Origin: DASRTE01 sp035656095
Lineage (GTDB): Bacteria > Actinomycetota > Actinomycetes > Jiangellales > Jiangellaceae
Direction: 5' to 3'
Length of the DNA stretch: 38,395 nucleotides
Assembly (NCBI GenBank): GCA_035656095.1
Contig: DASRTE010000054.1
Span: 1-38,395 of the forward strand
This document shows positions 16,760 to 26,442 of the stretch, piece after piece (the first letter of the stretch is position 1; the number at the start of each line of letters is the position of its first letter). The position numbers were made by a program, and so were the translations under genes. The notes beneath the pieces are model-generated. The model did no database searches and was not told where the DNA came from. It saw nothing but the letters and a program-made list of their open reading frames with translations.

Positions 16760-17980
16760 ATGGCCACCACCGCTCCCACCGGAGCGCGGGTGCCCCCGGC
16801 CGTGTTCGTGCTCGCCGCAAGCATCTTCTGCCTCGGCACGACCGAGTTCATGATCGCCGGCCTGCTGCCGACCATCGCCGGCGACCTCGGCGTTTCGGTC
16901 CCGTCCGCTGGACTGCTCATCTCGGGATTCGCGATGGGCATGGCGGTCGGCACTCCCCTGATGACGGCAGCCACACTGCGCCTGCCGCGGCGGGCGACGC
17001 TGCTGGCGTCGCTACTCGTCTTCGTCCTCGGACACGTGCTGGCCGCCCTTGCCACGACCTATGGCGCGTTGATGACCGCACGGATCATCACGGCGGTGGC
17101 GTGCGGCACCTTCTGGGCCGCAGCCGCCGTGGTCTCGGTCGCGCTCGCGCCAGCCGGTGCTCGGGCGAAGGCGCTGGCCGTGCTCCTGGGCGGCCTGACG
17201 GTCTCCAACGTCGTCGGTGTACCGCTCGGCGCCCTGGTCGGGCAGCAACTCGGATGGCGGGCGGCGTTCTGGGCTGTCGCGGTGCTGGCATCGGTGAGTG
17301 CGGTCGGTGTCGCGATGGTCGTTCGGCGCGGCCGCGGTGCGGCGGCGCCGGCGGCGTTGCGACATGAACTACGGACGTTCGCCAGCAGCAGGGTCTGGGT
17401 CGCCCTCGCGACCATCGCCGTCTTCCAGGCGGCCGTGTTCTCCGTGTTCTCCTACGTCGCGCCGCTGCTCACCGACCACGCCGGTTGGCCAGCGTCCCGG
17501 GTACCGGTCGTGCTGGCCCTGTTCGGCCTCGGCAGCCTGCTGGGCATCGTCCTCGGCGGAAAGGTCGCGGACCGCAACCTGTTCCTCAACCTCTACGCCG
17601 GCCTGGCCACGCTGAGCCTGGTTCTCGCCGCGTTGGCGTTGGTCGCGCGCAGCGGCATGGCGGCCACGGTGGCGATCGTCGCGATGGCCATCACCGCGTT
17701 CTCGGTAGCTCCTGCGATCAACGCCCGGGTCTTCGTCGTCGCTGGCGACGCCCCGACGCTCGCGAGCTCGGCCACGACGTCGGCCTTCAACGTCGGAAAC
17801 ACGGTGGGGCCGTGGATCGGCGGCACGGTGATCGGTGCCGGGCTGGGGTACGCGGCACCGGCCTGGCTGGGTGCGGGCCTGGCCCTGCTGGCACTCGGCA
17901 TGGCCGTGATGGCAGGCACCCGCGAGAAGCGTGCGCGGAGGGCGGCGGAAATGATCGTGCCGTGCGCGACGTTGACATAA
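16760..17980 (+). CDS. MFS drug exporter, DHA1 (Cmx/AraJ-like) family
   Basis: A 406-residue 12-helix major facilitator. TM1 carries VLAASIFCLGTTEFMIAGLL, characteristic of the Cmx/chloramphenicol and sugar-efflux DHA1 group. The antiporter motif C-like segment GLTVSNVVGVPLGALVG lies in TM5, and GNTVGPWIGGTVIGAGLG lies near the end. The ATG at 16760 is chosen because AAGGAG sits 8 bases upstream; the earlier ATG at 16724 has none. It is co-directional with TetR, an efflux-regulator pair. Drug specificity cannot be inferred. Confidence 0.92.
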   Translation: MATTAPTGARVPPAVFVLAASIFCLGTTEFMIAGLLPTIAGDLGVSVPSAGLLISGFAMGMAVGTPLMTAATLRLPRRATLLASLLVFVLGHVLAALATTYGALMTARIITAVACGTFWAAAAVVSVALAPAGARAKALAVLLGGLTVSNVVGVPLGALVGQQLGWRAAFWAVAVLASVSAVGVAMVVRRGRGAAAPAALRHELRTFASSRVWVALATIAVFQAAVFSVFSYVAPLLTDHAGWPASRVPVVLALFGLGSLLGIVLGGKVADRNLFLNLYAGLATLSLVLAALALVARSGMAATVAIVAMAITAFSVAPAINARVFVVAGDAPTLASSATTSAFNVGNTVGPWIGGTVIGAGLGYAAPAWLGAGLALLALGMAVMAGTREKRARRAAEMIVPCATLT

Positions 17981-18016
17981 CTGTCCGCGCCGATGCCATG
18001 AATCCGAAGGAGGCCG

Positions 18017-18988
18017 ATGGCGAGAGACACCAGCACCCGCACCGTCAGGCGGCGGCTCTCCGACAGCGAGGAACCCGACCTGGTGGGGCAGTACCTTGCC
18101 CAGATCGGCTCGACTCCGCTGCTCAGCGCCACCGAGGAGGTCGAGCTGGCCAAGCGGATCGAGGCCGGGGTATACGCGGCGGCACTGCTGCGTGAGGCCG
18201 ACGCCGGCGAATCCACCGTCGACGCCGACCGTCGAGGCGACCTCGAGGCGGTCGCCCGCGACGGACAGGCCGCGCGTGACCACATGATCCGCGCGAACCT
18301 CAGGCTGGTCGTGTCGGCAGCACGCAAGCATTCACGCCGGGGACTGCCCTTCCTCGACGTCGTCCAGGAAGGCAACCTCGGGCTGATCCGGGCCGTCGAG
18401 AAGTTCGACTACACCAAGGGCTTCAAATTCTCCACCTATGCCATGTGGTGGATCCGCCAGGCGATCGAGCGAGGCCTGGCCGAGCAGAGCCGAACCGTGC
18501 GGCTCCCCGCGCACGTGTCCGAGGTCGTGTCCAAGCTGAGCCGCATCGACCGCGATCTTCAGCGCATGCTGGGCCGTGACCCGACCGTCGAGGAGATCGC
18601 AGAAGAGGCCGGCATCCCGGTGGAGCGGGTCGTCGAGTTGCGCCGCGTCTCCCGCGAAGCGGTCAGCCTCGACACGCCGGTCGGCGACGACGGTGAGACC
18701 AGCCTCGGCGAGCTGATCGAGGACGACGACTCCGTCTCGGCCGCCGACATCGCCGAGCACCACGCGCTCCTCGACGAGCTCGACGGCCTGCTGGCCACCT
18801 TGCCGCCGCGCGAAGCCACCATCATCAGCCTGCGTTTCGGGCTGCGCGACGGCCGCCAGCACACCCTGCAGGAGGTCGCCGACCAGATCGGGCTCACCCG
18901 CGAGCGGGTCCGCCAGCTCGAGAAGCACGCTCTCGCCAAGCTGCGTGAGCCGCAGCGGCACGAACCCCTGCTCGCCTGGGCCAGCTGA
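18017..18988 (+). CDS. RNA polymerase group 2 sigma factor, SigB/HrdD type
   Basis: The 323-residue sigma factor has the same length as mycobacterial SigB. Region 1.2 is PDLVGQYLAQIGSTPLLSAT; region 2 includes DVVQEGNLGLIRAVEKFDYT and KGFKFSTYAMWWIRQAI; region 3 follows at about 165-245; region 4 ends with TLQEVADQIGLTRERVRQLE. The long non-conserved region of the primary sigma is absent, so it is an alternative, primary-like sigma that probably reads vegetative-type promoters in stress or stationary phase. The ATG follows AAGGAGG. A TTGACA lies at 17972-17977 but no clear -10. It converges with the ACT gene. Confidence 0.93.
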   Translation: MARDTSTRTVRRRLSDSEEPDLVGQYLAQIGSTPLLSATEEVELAKRIEAGVYAAALLREADAGESTVDADRRGDLEAVARDGQAARDHMIRANLRLVVSAARKHSRRGLPFLDVVQEGNLGLIRAVEKFDYTKGFKFSTYAMWWIRQAIERGLAEQSRTVRLPAHVSEVVSKLSRIDRDLQRMLGRDPTVEEIAEEAGIPVERVVELRRVSREAVSLDTPVGDDGETSLGELIEDDDSVSAADIAEHHALLDELDGLLATLPPREATIISLRFGLRDGRQHTLQEVADQIGLTRERVRQLEKHALAKLREPQRHEPLLAWAS

Positions 18989-18996
18989 CCGCTGCT

Positions 18997-19368
18997 CTAC
19001 AACACCCGGCGGACCGCAGCCGCGTCGTCGGCTACGAGGACCAGGCGGGTCCCGGTAGCCAGATAGGCGACCTCGATATTCACGTTGCCGTCCGCCAGCC
19101 GGCGCGTCGTGTCGCCCAGGAATCCCGGCCGGTCCTCGACATCGTCGAGCACGACCGCCTCCCGTTCGGCAGCGACGGTATAGCCGGCGCCCTCCAACGC
19201 CCGGCGGGCCGCGCTCGCGTCCTCGACCAGGACGTGCAAGACACCTCGCCCTTCGGCCACCGTGGCGCAGAACCCGTCGATGTTCACACCGGCCCGTCCC
19301 AGCTGCTCGGCGAGCTTCGCCAGCTGGCCGACGCTGTTGTCGGCCTCGATCCGGAGGTCCGTTGCCAT
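18997..19368 (-). CDS. Tandem ACT-domain protein
   Basis: A 123-residue protein made of two small ACT-like modules. The first has TDLRIEADNSVGQLAKLAEQ, LGRAGVNIDGFCATV and LHVLVEDASAARRALE. The second has DRPGFLGDTTRRLADGNVNI then EVAYLATGTRLVLVADD. ACT domains bind amino acids as dimers, so a regulatory or sensing role in the cytoplasm is likely. The ATG at 19368 follows AGGAGGAAGTCC; the longer frame to 19482 is not homologous. It converges on the sigma factor gene with 8 bases between stops. Confidence 0.85.
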   Translation of the reverse strand: MATDLRIEADNSVGQLAKLAEQLGRAGVNIDGFCATVAEGRGVLHVLVEDASAARRALEGAGYTVAAEREAVVLDDVEDRPGFLGDTTRRLADGNVNIEVAYLATGTRLVLVADDAAAVRRVL

Positions 19369-19494
19369 GGACTTCCTCCTTCCCGCGTGACGCCTTGACC
19401 TGCACGGGCAATACTCCACCCGCCCGGCCGCTTCGTCACGACCGGAAGACGAAGCCACCGGCGGCATGACCGACTGGTGCATGCTTCTCTCGTG

Positions 19495-20034
19495 ATGGAC
19501 TCCTTACCTGAGCACGAGCTCGTCCACTCCATCGTCATCAAGGCGTCCGTCGATGCGGTGTGGTCGGAGATCACCCGGCTGCGCAGCAGGCAGCGCGCGA
19601 TGATGGACACCGTCCTCGACACGTCCTTCCGAGCAGGCGACCCGCTCTACTACCGGAGCCGAGATGGCAGGCGCGTCCTCATCGTCGGACGGGTGCTCGC
19701 CGTGGAGCCACCCCGCCGGTTCATCCACACCCAGCAGCTGCTCATGCGCGACGACCCGCCCACCCTTGTCACCTGGGAGCTCGACGAGGTCGACGGCGGC
19801 ACCCGCGTGACACTGCGCCACACCGGCTGGCCGGCCGACACGAAGGATCTCGACAAGGTCGACTCCACCTGGGCGGTGATCCTTCCCGCGCTCAAACGGC
19901 TGGTGGAGACCGGAGAGATCAGCACCAGGCTGAAACTCCAGTACGCGCTGTGGCGTCCATTCACGCGGTTCATGCCGACCAGGACGCGCGCCCAGAACGT
20001 CTCCGTGCCCGAGGTGCCTGAGAGGTTCCGCTGA
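19495..20034 (+). CDS. SRPBCC (AHSA1-like) domain protein
   Basis: A 179-residue START-like protein. The hallmark N-terminus LVHSIVIKASVDAVWSEITR is followed by GRVLAVEPPRRFIHTQQLLM, then TWELDEVDGGTRVTLRHTGW. The fold makes a helix-grip pocket for a hydrophobic ligand. The ATG at 19495 is chosen; GTG at 19492 is possible and neither has a clear ribosome-binding site. It is 24 bases upstream of the alditol oxidase and may share its transcript. Ligand unknown. Confidence 0.8.
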   Translation: MDSLPEHELVHSIVIKASVDAVWSEITRLRSRQRAMMDTVLDTSFRAGDPLYYRSRDGRRVLIVGRVLAVEPPRRFIHTQQLLMRDDPPTLVTWELDEVDGGTRVTLRHTGWPADTKDLDKVDSTWAVILPALKRLVETGEISTRLKLQYALWRPFTRFMPTRTRAQNVSVPEVPERFR

Positions 20035-20058
20035 CGACGACTACCGGAAGTGGGTGGC

Positions 20059-21324
20059 GTGAACGAGAGACCGACGAACTGGGCCCGTAACGTCACCTTC
20101 GGCGCCCGTCGTCTCGAGGTGCCGACGTCGGTCGAGCAGCTCCAGGAGCTCGTCGCCCACAGCAACCCGGTGCGTGCCTTGGGCAGCGGTCATTCCTTCA
20201 GCGACATCGCGGACACATCCGGCGTGCTCGTGTCGTTGGCAGGACTACCGCAACGCGTCGAGATCGACGTCGAGCAGTCGACAGCGACGGTGAGCGCCGG
20301 TATCCGCTACACCCAGCTGTGCCCGCGCCTGAACTCGAAGGGCTATGCGCTTCACAACCTCGGTTCGCTGCCACATATCTCCGTCGCCGGCTCGTGCGCC
20401 ACGGCGACGCACGGCTCCGGCGACGGCAACGGCAACCTCGCCACGGCCGTATCGGCGATCGAGCTGGTCACAGGCGACGGCTCGCTCAGGACACTCAGCC
20501 CAAGCGCCGACGGTGACCTGTTCAACGGTGTCGTGGTCGGGCTCGGCTCGCTGGGGATCGTCACCAGCCTGACTCTCGACGTACAACCCGCGTTCGACGT
20601 CCAGCAGTACGTCTTCGAAGGGCTGCCGTTCGACGTTCTGGTCGAGCGCACCGACGAGATCTTCGCCAGCGGGTACAGCGTGAGCGTGTTCACCGACTGG
20701 TGGAGCTCCTGGGCCGACCAGCTCTGGGTGAAACGCCGGACCGACGATCCGCGAGATCCGACGGCGACGTTCTTCGGAGCGAGACCGGCAGACGCAGCCA
20801 GAAACCCGGTACCCGGCATGGCGGCCGACAACTGCACGGGGCAGATGGGAGTGCCCGGGCCGTGGCACGAGCGGCTACCGCATTTCCGGCCGGACTTCAC
20901 GCCCAGCAGCGGCGATGAGCTCCAGTCCGAGTACCTGGTGCCACGGCAGCACGCCGCCGATGCCTTGGATGCGTTACGCCGCATCGGGCACCGGGTGGCA
21001 CCGGTGCTGCAGATCTCGGAACTGCGGACAGCCGCATCGGACGCGCTGTGGATGAGTCCCAGCTACCGGCATGACGTCATGGGCATGCACTTCACCTGGG
21101 TCGACGACATGGATGCGGTGCTCCCTGTCGTCGGTCTGGTCGAGGGAGCACTCGCCCCGTTCGACGCGGCACCTCACTGGGGAAAGCTGTCGACGACACC
21201 GGCCGAGGTCGTGCGGGCCCTCTACCCGCGGTTGGCGGATTTCCGGGATCTCGTCCGCGATCTCGACCCCTCCCGGAAGTTCCGCAACGTCTTCGTCGAC
21301 CGCTATCTCCTCGAGGACCGGTGA
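20059..21324 (+). CDS. FAD-dependent alditol oxidase (AldO/xylitol oxidase type)
   Basis: This 421-residue flavoprotein closely resembles Streptomyces AldO, which oxidises xylitol, sorbitol and related polyols at C1 and makes H2O2. The FAD domain has RALGSGHSFSDIAD with His45, the expected covalent flavin site, and LPHISVAGSCATATHGSG. The substrate domain has GVPGPWHERLPHFR, FTPSSGDELQSEYLVPR, SELRTAASDALW, MHFTWVDD and PHWGKL, which correspond to active-site Glu, Arg, His and Lys positions in AldO. No signal peptide. GTG at 20059 follows GGAAG by 9 bases; a GTG at 20050 is possible. A hairpin follows the stop. Confidence 0.92.
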   Translation: MNERPTNWARNVTFGARRLEVPTSVEQLQELVAHSNPVRALGSGHSFSDIADTSGVLVSLAGLPQRVEIDVEQSTATVSAGIRYTQLCPRLNSKGYALHNLGSLPHISVAGSCATATHGSGDGNGNLATAVSAIELVTGDGSLRTLSPSADGDLFNGVVVGLGSLGIVTSLTLDVQPAFDVQQYVFEGLPFDVLVERTDEIFASGYSVSVFTDWWSSWADQLWVKRRTDDPRDPTATFFGARPADAARNPVPGMAADNCTGQMGVPGPWHERLPHFRPDFTPSSGDELQSEYLVPRQHAADALDALRRIGHRVAPVLQISELRTAASDALWMSPSYRHDVMGMHFTWVDDMDAVLPVVGLVEGALAPFDAAPHWGKLSTTPAEVVRALYPRLADFRDLVRDLDPSRKFRNVFVDRYLLEDR

Positions 21325-21336
21325 CCTGACACCGCC

Positions 21337-21357
21337 AGGGCGGACAGCGCCCTGTTT
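21337..21357 (+). terminator. Hairpin terminator after alditol oxidase
   Basis: AGGGCG (21337-21342) and CGCCCT (21348-21353) make a 6-bp GC stem with a 5-base loop, followed by GTTT. It begins 13 bases after the stop of the oxidase gene. Confidence 0.6.
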
Positions 21358-21711
21358 GACGGTGGAACGCCAGGACGACAGCCCTCCGCGTCCCTCAGTG
21401 CCCGGGCATACAGCCGCCATTCAGGCTCTCCAGGGGGTGAGGAGTTCGCGGAGGCCGGCGGTCCCTGGTTGGTCGGAGCCATCCACGGCGGCGGAGCCTC
21501 GGATCACCCCATCGGGGCGATGCTCGGCGGGGGGCGTGGGTGATCTCATCACGCTCAGGCGATCATTTGTACCCCGGGAGGTCGGATTCCCGTACCAGCA
21601 GCTGCGAGGACCTCCGAGCGTGGGACCGGTGTGGCAACACATGGATGACTGGAGGATGAGGATCGACATGGTCGTACGACATGGATTGGCCACATCGGCG
21701 GTGGTCTCGTG
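21358..21711. other. Intergenic region, no gene recognised
   Basis: About 350 bases with no frame that resembles a protein on either strand and no RNA I recognise. Towards its end, GTCGTACGAC (21671-21680) is a perfect 10-bp palindrome flanked by two direct CGACATGG copies (21664-21671 and 21677-21684), about 30 bases before the membrane-protein start. It may be an operator. No clear promoter boxes are seen. Confidence 0.4.
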
Positions 21712-22389
21712 ATGAACGACCAGGCCGATGGTGTGCCAGCGCAGGATCAGCCCGGTGTATCGGACGTGTCGCGCTCGGAGAAGCGCTTGGAGATCTTCGC
21801 CACCGCGCTCCTCGGGCTCGCCGCGCTGGCCACCGCGTGGAGCGGTTACCAGGCCTCGCTGTGGGACGGGATCCAGTCGAGCGACTACTCGCAGGCGTCC
21901 GCCGCCCGGACCAGTGCGGCGCAGAAGCACACCGAGGCGAACCAGTTCCGGCTGGCCGACCTGAGCGTGTTCGAGAGCTTCATCGATGCCTCGATCAGCG
22001 GGGACACCGATCTGGCCGACTTCTACAGAACCCGCTTCCGTGACGAGTTCGAGCCTGCGTACGAGGCGTGGATCGCGCTCGATCCGCTGACAAACCCGGC
22101 CGCCCCTGCGAGCCCGCTGGCGATGCCCGAGTACCAGCTCGCTCAAGACCAAGAGGCGAGCGACCTGATCGCCCGCGCCGAAGCGAAGTTTGCCGAGGGC
22201 GAGGAAGCGAACACCTACTCCGACATCTATACGGCATCGACGCTGTTCTTCGCCTCGGCACTCTTCTTCGCCGCGATCTCCGAACGCTTCGAATATCTCC
22301 GTGCCCGGATTGCCCTTCTCGCCTTCGCCTGCGTCGGGCTGATAGCCGGCGTCGTGGTCGCGCTGACCCAACCGATCACCATGGGCTGA
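21712..22389 (+). CDS. Hypothetical membrane protein with three transmembrane helices
   Basis: A 225-residue protein I do not recognise. One hydrophobic helix lies at about residues 27-47 (LEIFATALLGLAALATAWSG). A long soluble stretch follows, rich in Ala, Asp and Glu, with SQASAARTSAAQKHTEANQF predicted to be helical. Two helices end the protein (LFFASALFFAAI and LLAFACVGLIAGVVVAL). A short loop ISERFEYLRAR separates them. The ATG at 21712 overlaps a GTG three bases earlier; no strong ribosome-binding site. It faces the ABC pseudogene, with 33 bases between. Confidence 0.8.
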   Translation: MNDQADGVPAQDQPGVSDVSRSEKRLEIFATALLGLAALATAWSGYQASLWDGIQSSDYSQASAARTSAAQKHTEANQFRLADLSVFESFIDASISGDTDLADFYRTRFRDEFEPAYEAWIALDPLTNPAAPASPLAMPEYQLAQDQEASDLIARAEAKFAEGEEANTYSDIYTASTLFFASALFFAAISERFEYLRARIALLAFACVGLIAGVVVALTQPITMG

Positions 22390-22422
22390 CGCCAAGGTGA
22401 CGCGGGACCCGGCGCGCGTCGT

Positions 22423-23534
22423 TCAGGAGACTTGGCGAAGGTCTCGTCGTTGGAACGCTGGGACGGCCAGCGCCAACAGGAGCACGACGAGCGCGGCCAG
22501 GAGTGCTCCGGGACCCCAGGGCATGCCGTTGGTGAGGGGATCGCTGCCGAGGTAGTAGTGGAACGGTGACCGGTCGGCCCATGCGGCGTCGTTGAGTTCG
22601 CCGATCGCGTTCATCACGTGGAAGATCAGATCGGCGCCAACCGGGACGAAGATCGCCAAGCGCACCACCCCGGCTGCCGCGCTCAGCAGCATTGCGAGCG
22701 CGCCGAACACGAGCCCGATCAGGACGGCCAGAACTGAGGTGGCAGCGATGTTGCCGACGTCCATGCCGAGCCCGCCGATCCAGGACCCGATTGTCACGCC
22801 GGCGAAGGTGGCGAACCCGACGGCCAACGCGTAGAGGACCATGGTGAGGGACTTCTCCACGACGACCCGCGACCGTTGTAGATCGGACCGACGAGCACGC
22901 CCATGACGCCGAACATGAGGGCAGCGACGACGAAGAGCAGCCCCTGGTACTCCGAGGCGGTCTTGACCCAGATCCGAGACACCCGCGCCGATCCGGCCAG
23001 TCGGTTGGCGATGCCGGCTGTCAGCGGGCTGGTGCGCAGCCGGTCCATCAGGGTAACGCCGGTCGAAGGGCCGCGCAGGTCGCGCCGGTTGATGCCGACA
23101 AGGGCGATCAGGAACAGAACGATGCTGCCCGCTGCCAGTGCGGCGAGGTGTCCCCAGTGGATGCCGTTGAGCAGCGGCTCGCTGCCGCTCTAGTAGTACC
23201 AGGGAACGCCTTGGCGAGATCCTCCCAGCCTTCGACGAGCGGGAAGATGCCAACGGCGAAGAATGACAGCACCATCACACCGGCGGTCGCGCCCGCCGCC
23301 CTCCCGCTCCTCCCGTCCAGGAACCTATCGCCAGTGCGAGAAGACCGTAGAACAACATGCTTGCGACGAGATGAACGGTGAACGCCCCGATGTGAATGCC
23401 GGTGACGCTCACCTCGAGCAGTTCCGGTGCCGCGACTCCGGCCGCCCACAACACCAGGCCGCCGAGTGCGACAAGCAGCAGCATCGCGGCGGCCTTCGAG
23501 ACCAGCACGTGGGCACGGCTGACGGGATTGCCGA
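22423..23534 (-). pseudogene. Remnants of a two-module ABC-2 permease
   Basis: Permease pieces lie in three frames in transcription order. First, NPVSRAHVLVSKAAAMLLL is the C-terminal half of one module and has lost its N-terminal half. A frame change at about 23310 leads to AGVMVLSFFAVGIFPLVEGW, and another at about 23205 to GINRRDLRGPSTGV, with an in-frame TAG at 23190-23192. Next comes the second module's N-terminal half (RIWVKTASEYQGLLFVVAAL) up to GPIYN near 22878. There it jumps in another frame to RSRVVVEKSLTMVLYALAVG and runs to the stop at 22423 (AFQRRDLRQVS). The middle of module 2 is missing. It cannot encode a working transporter. Confidence 0.88.
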
Positions 23535-23940
23535 CCGGAGGACAGATTCCCCACCTTCTTGGACAGGTCGGCGCCCAGCCGCTCGGCCAGCAGGGTCCAC
23601 GTACCCCAGTCCACCCCGCCACGCAGGTTCGCGAAGTAGTCAACGTATCCCGGCCGGTCAGGTTCGGGTACAGCGCGAGGTCGTCGGGCAGATACCCGAT
23701 GTGGCGGCGGATCTCCACCGACTTCACGTGGCTGTCCATGCCAAGGATCGACGCCCGCCCCGCGGTCGGCCGGATCTCGTCCATGATGGTGCGGATCATC
23801 GTCGTCTTCCCGGCGCCATTCGGGCCCAGGAACCCGAACACCTCACCGAGCCGGACATCCAGATTCAGGTCCACCCATGCGTGCACGGCGCCGTAGTGCT
23901 TGGTCAGCCCCTCGGCCTGAATCGCGAACTGGTCGGTCAT
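23535..23940 (-). pseudogene. ABC transporter ATPase, N-terminal half only
   Basis: The ATG at 23940 follows GGGAG and opens a normal ABC ATPase: IQAEGLTKHYGAVHAWVDLN, Walker A in LGPNGAGKTTMIRTIM, and RRHIGYLPDDLALYPNLTGR. At about 23640 the frame shifts by one; the other frame continues YFANLRGGVDWGTWTLLAER and then LGADLSKKVGNLSSG, which leads into the signature motif. Right after SSG the sequence jumps to permease coding sequence, so Walker B, the H-loop and the permease N-terminus are deleted. The intact relative would be a drug or bacteriocin exporter ATPase of about 300 residues. Non-functional. Confidence 0.88.
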
Positions 23941-24039
23941 GGTGTTGCTCCCTCGATCGACGCCGGCGGAATCGATGCCGGCCGCACGATGAGGCCGAGC
24001 AGTCGAGAGGCCTGGTCAGCAGCATCGCGACCCAGCCTG

Positions 24040-25535
<1,496 letters not shown>

Positions 25536-25539
<4 letters not shown>

Positions 25540-26279
25540 CCCGTCGTCAGCGTCAGTTCGAACGTGTAGCGGGACGCACGGTAGAGGTGCGACCCGTACT
25601 CGACGGCCCGGCCGGTGTCGTCGTAGGTCGTGCGGGACATGGTCAGCAACGGCGACCCGGCACTCTCGTTCAACAGCCGCGCCTCTGCCGGCTCGGCTGC
25701 ACGCCCCCCGATCGTCTGCGTCGCGATCTTCAGGGACACTCCGGAGCTGCGGAGCAGATCGTACAGCCCCCGCGACCGGAGGCTTCCGGCATCGAGCCCG
25801 ACCACGGTGACGGGGACATAATTGCGCATGATGGCCAGCGGCTCGTCGGCGGTGAAGCGCAACCGCTCGATCGCGTAGACCTCGGCGCCGGCCACGAGAT
25901 CCAGCGTCGCGGCGACGGTTTCGGACGGGTGCTCGACGGCGAACGAGAGCACCTCCGTACGCGGCTGCTCACCGGCGGCCCGCAGATCGTCGTGGAGGCT
26001 CGACAGCTCGACCGGCCGGCGCACCTTGGGCTGCACGACCTGCGTGCCGACACCGCGGCGCCGAACCAGCAACCCGCGGTCGACGAGGTACTCGATGGCG
26101 CGCCGCATCGTCGGCCGCGACAGGCCCAGCCGCTCGGCCAGCACGATCTCGTTGTCCAGCCGCGTGCCGGCCGGGTAGGTCCCGGACTCGATGAGCTGCT
26201 CCAGATGCTGCGCCACCTGGAAGTACAGGGGCACAGGGCTGGCTCGGTCGAGGACCAGCGACGGTGTCACCTGGCTCAC
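25536..26279 (-). CDS. GntR/HutC-family regulator of the inositol cluster
   Basis: A 247-residue GntR regulator. The winged helix occupies residues 17-80 (VPLYFQVAQHLEQLIESGTY, then SRPTMRRAIEYLVDRGLLVR); the C-terminal UTRA effector domain includes YAIERLRFTADEPLAIMRNY and ends YGSHLYRASRYTFELTL. GTG at 26279 follows AGGAGGAGCCGG. It is first in an operon with mmsA and divergent from iolC. By position and by the IolR-like operator between the two operons, it is the likely inositol repressor (IolR-like), released by a pathway intermediate. That role is inference. Confidence 0.9.
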
Positions 26280-26335
26280 CCGGCTCCTCCTGTTCGGGCG
26301 ACGTCCGTGCCGGCTTCACCAGGCTTCCGGTCTGC

Positions 26336-26359
26336 TCACCAGGGCCCGGACCCTGGTGA
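26336..26359. promoter_or_regulatory. TCACCAGGG inverted repeat in the gntR/iolC intergenic region
   Basis: TCACCAGGG (26336-26344) and CCCTGGTGA (26351-26359) form a perfect 9-bp inverted repeat with a 6-base spacer. Further half-site-like sequences are TTCACCAGG at 26315-26323 and GGTGGTGAA at 26372-26380. It may be a second operator in the 163-bp divergent promoter region. Confidence 0.5.
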
Positions 26360-26408
26360 ACGGTCCGCCAGGGTGGTGAACGTGATCAACGGCACGAACA
26401 GACGTCAG

Positions 26409-26422
26409 TATGTTAAGACATA
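26409..26422. promoter_or_regulatory. IolR-like operator TATGTTAAGACATA
   Basis: TATGT-TAAG-ACATA is an inverted repeat 20 bases before the iolC start. Read on the minus strand, TGTCTTAACA fits the Corynebacterium glutamicum IolR (GntR family) consensus K-G-W-C-H-T-R-A-C-A as I recall it. It lies close enough to the iolC start to block transcription, and probably also controls gntR-mmsA. Confidence 0.6.
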
Positions 26423-26442
26423 TTGGTCGGGGAGGAGGTCGG

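Noticed and set aside
17972..18016. TTGACA before the sigma-factor gene as a promoter
   Set aside because: No convincing -10 at suitable spacing, so it was not listed as a promoter.
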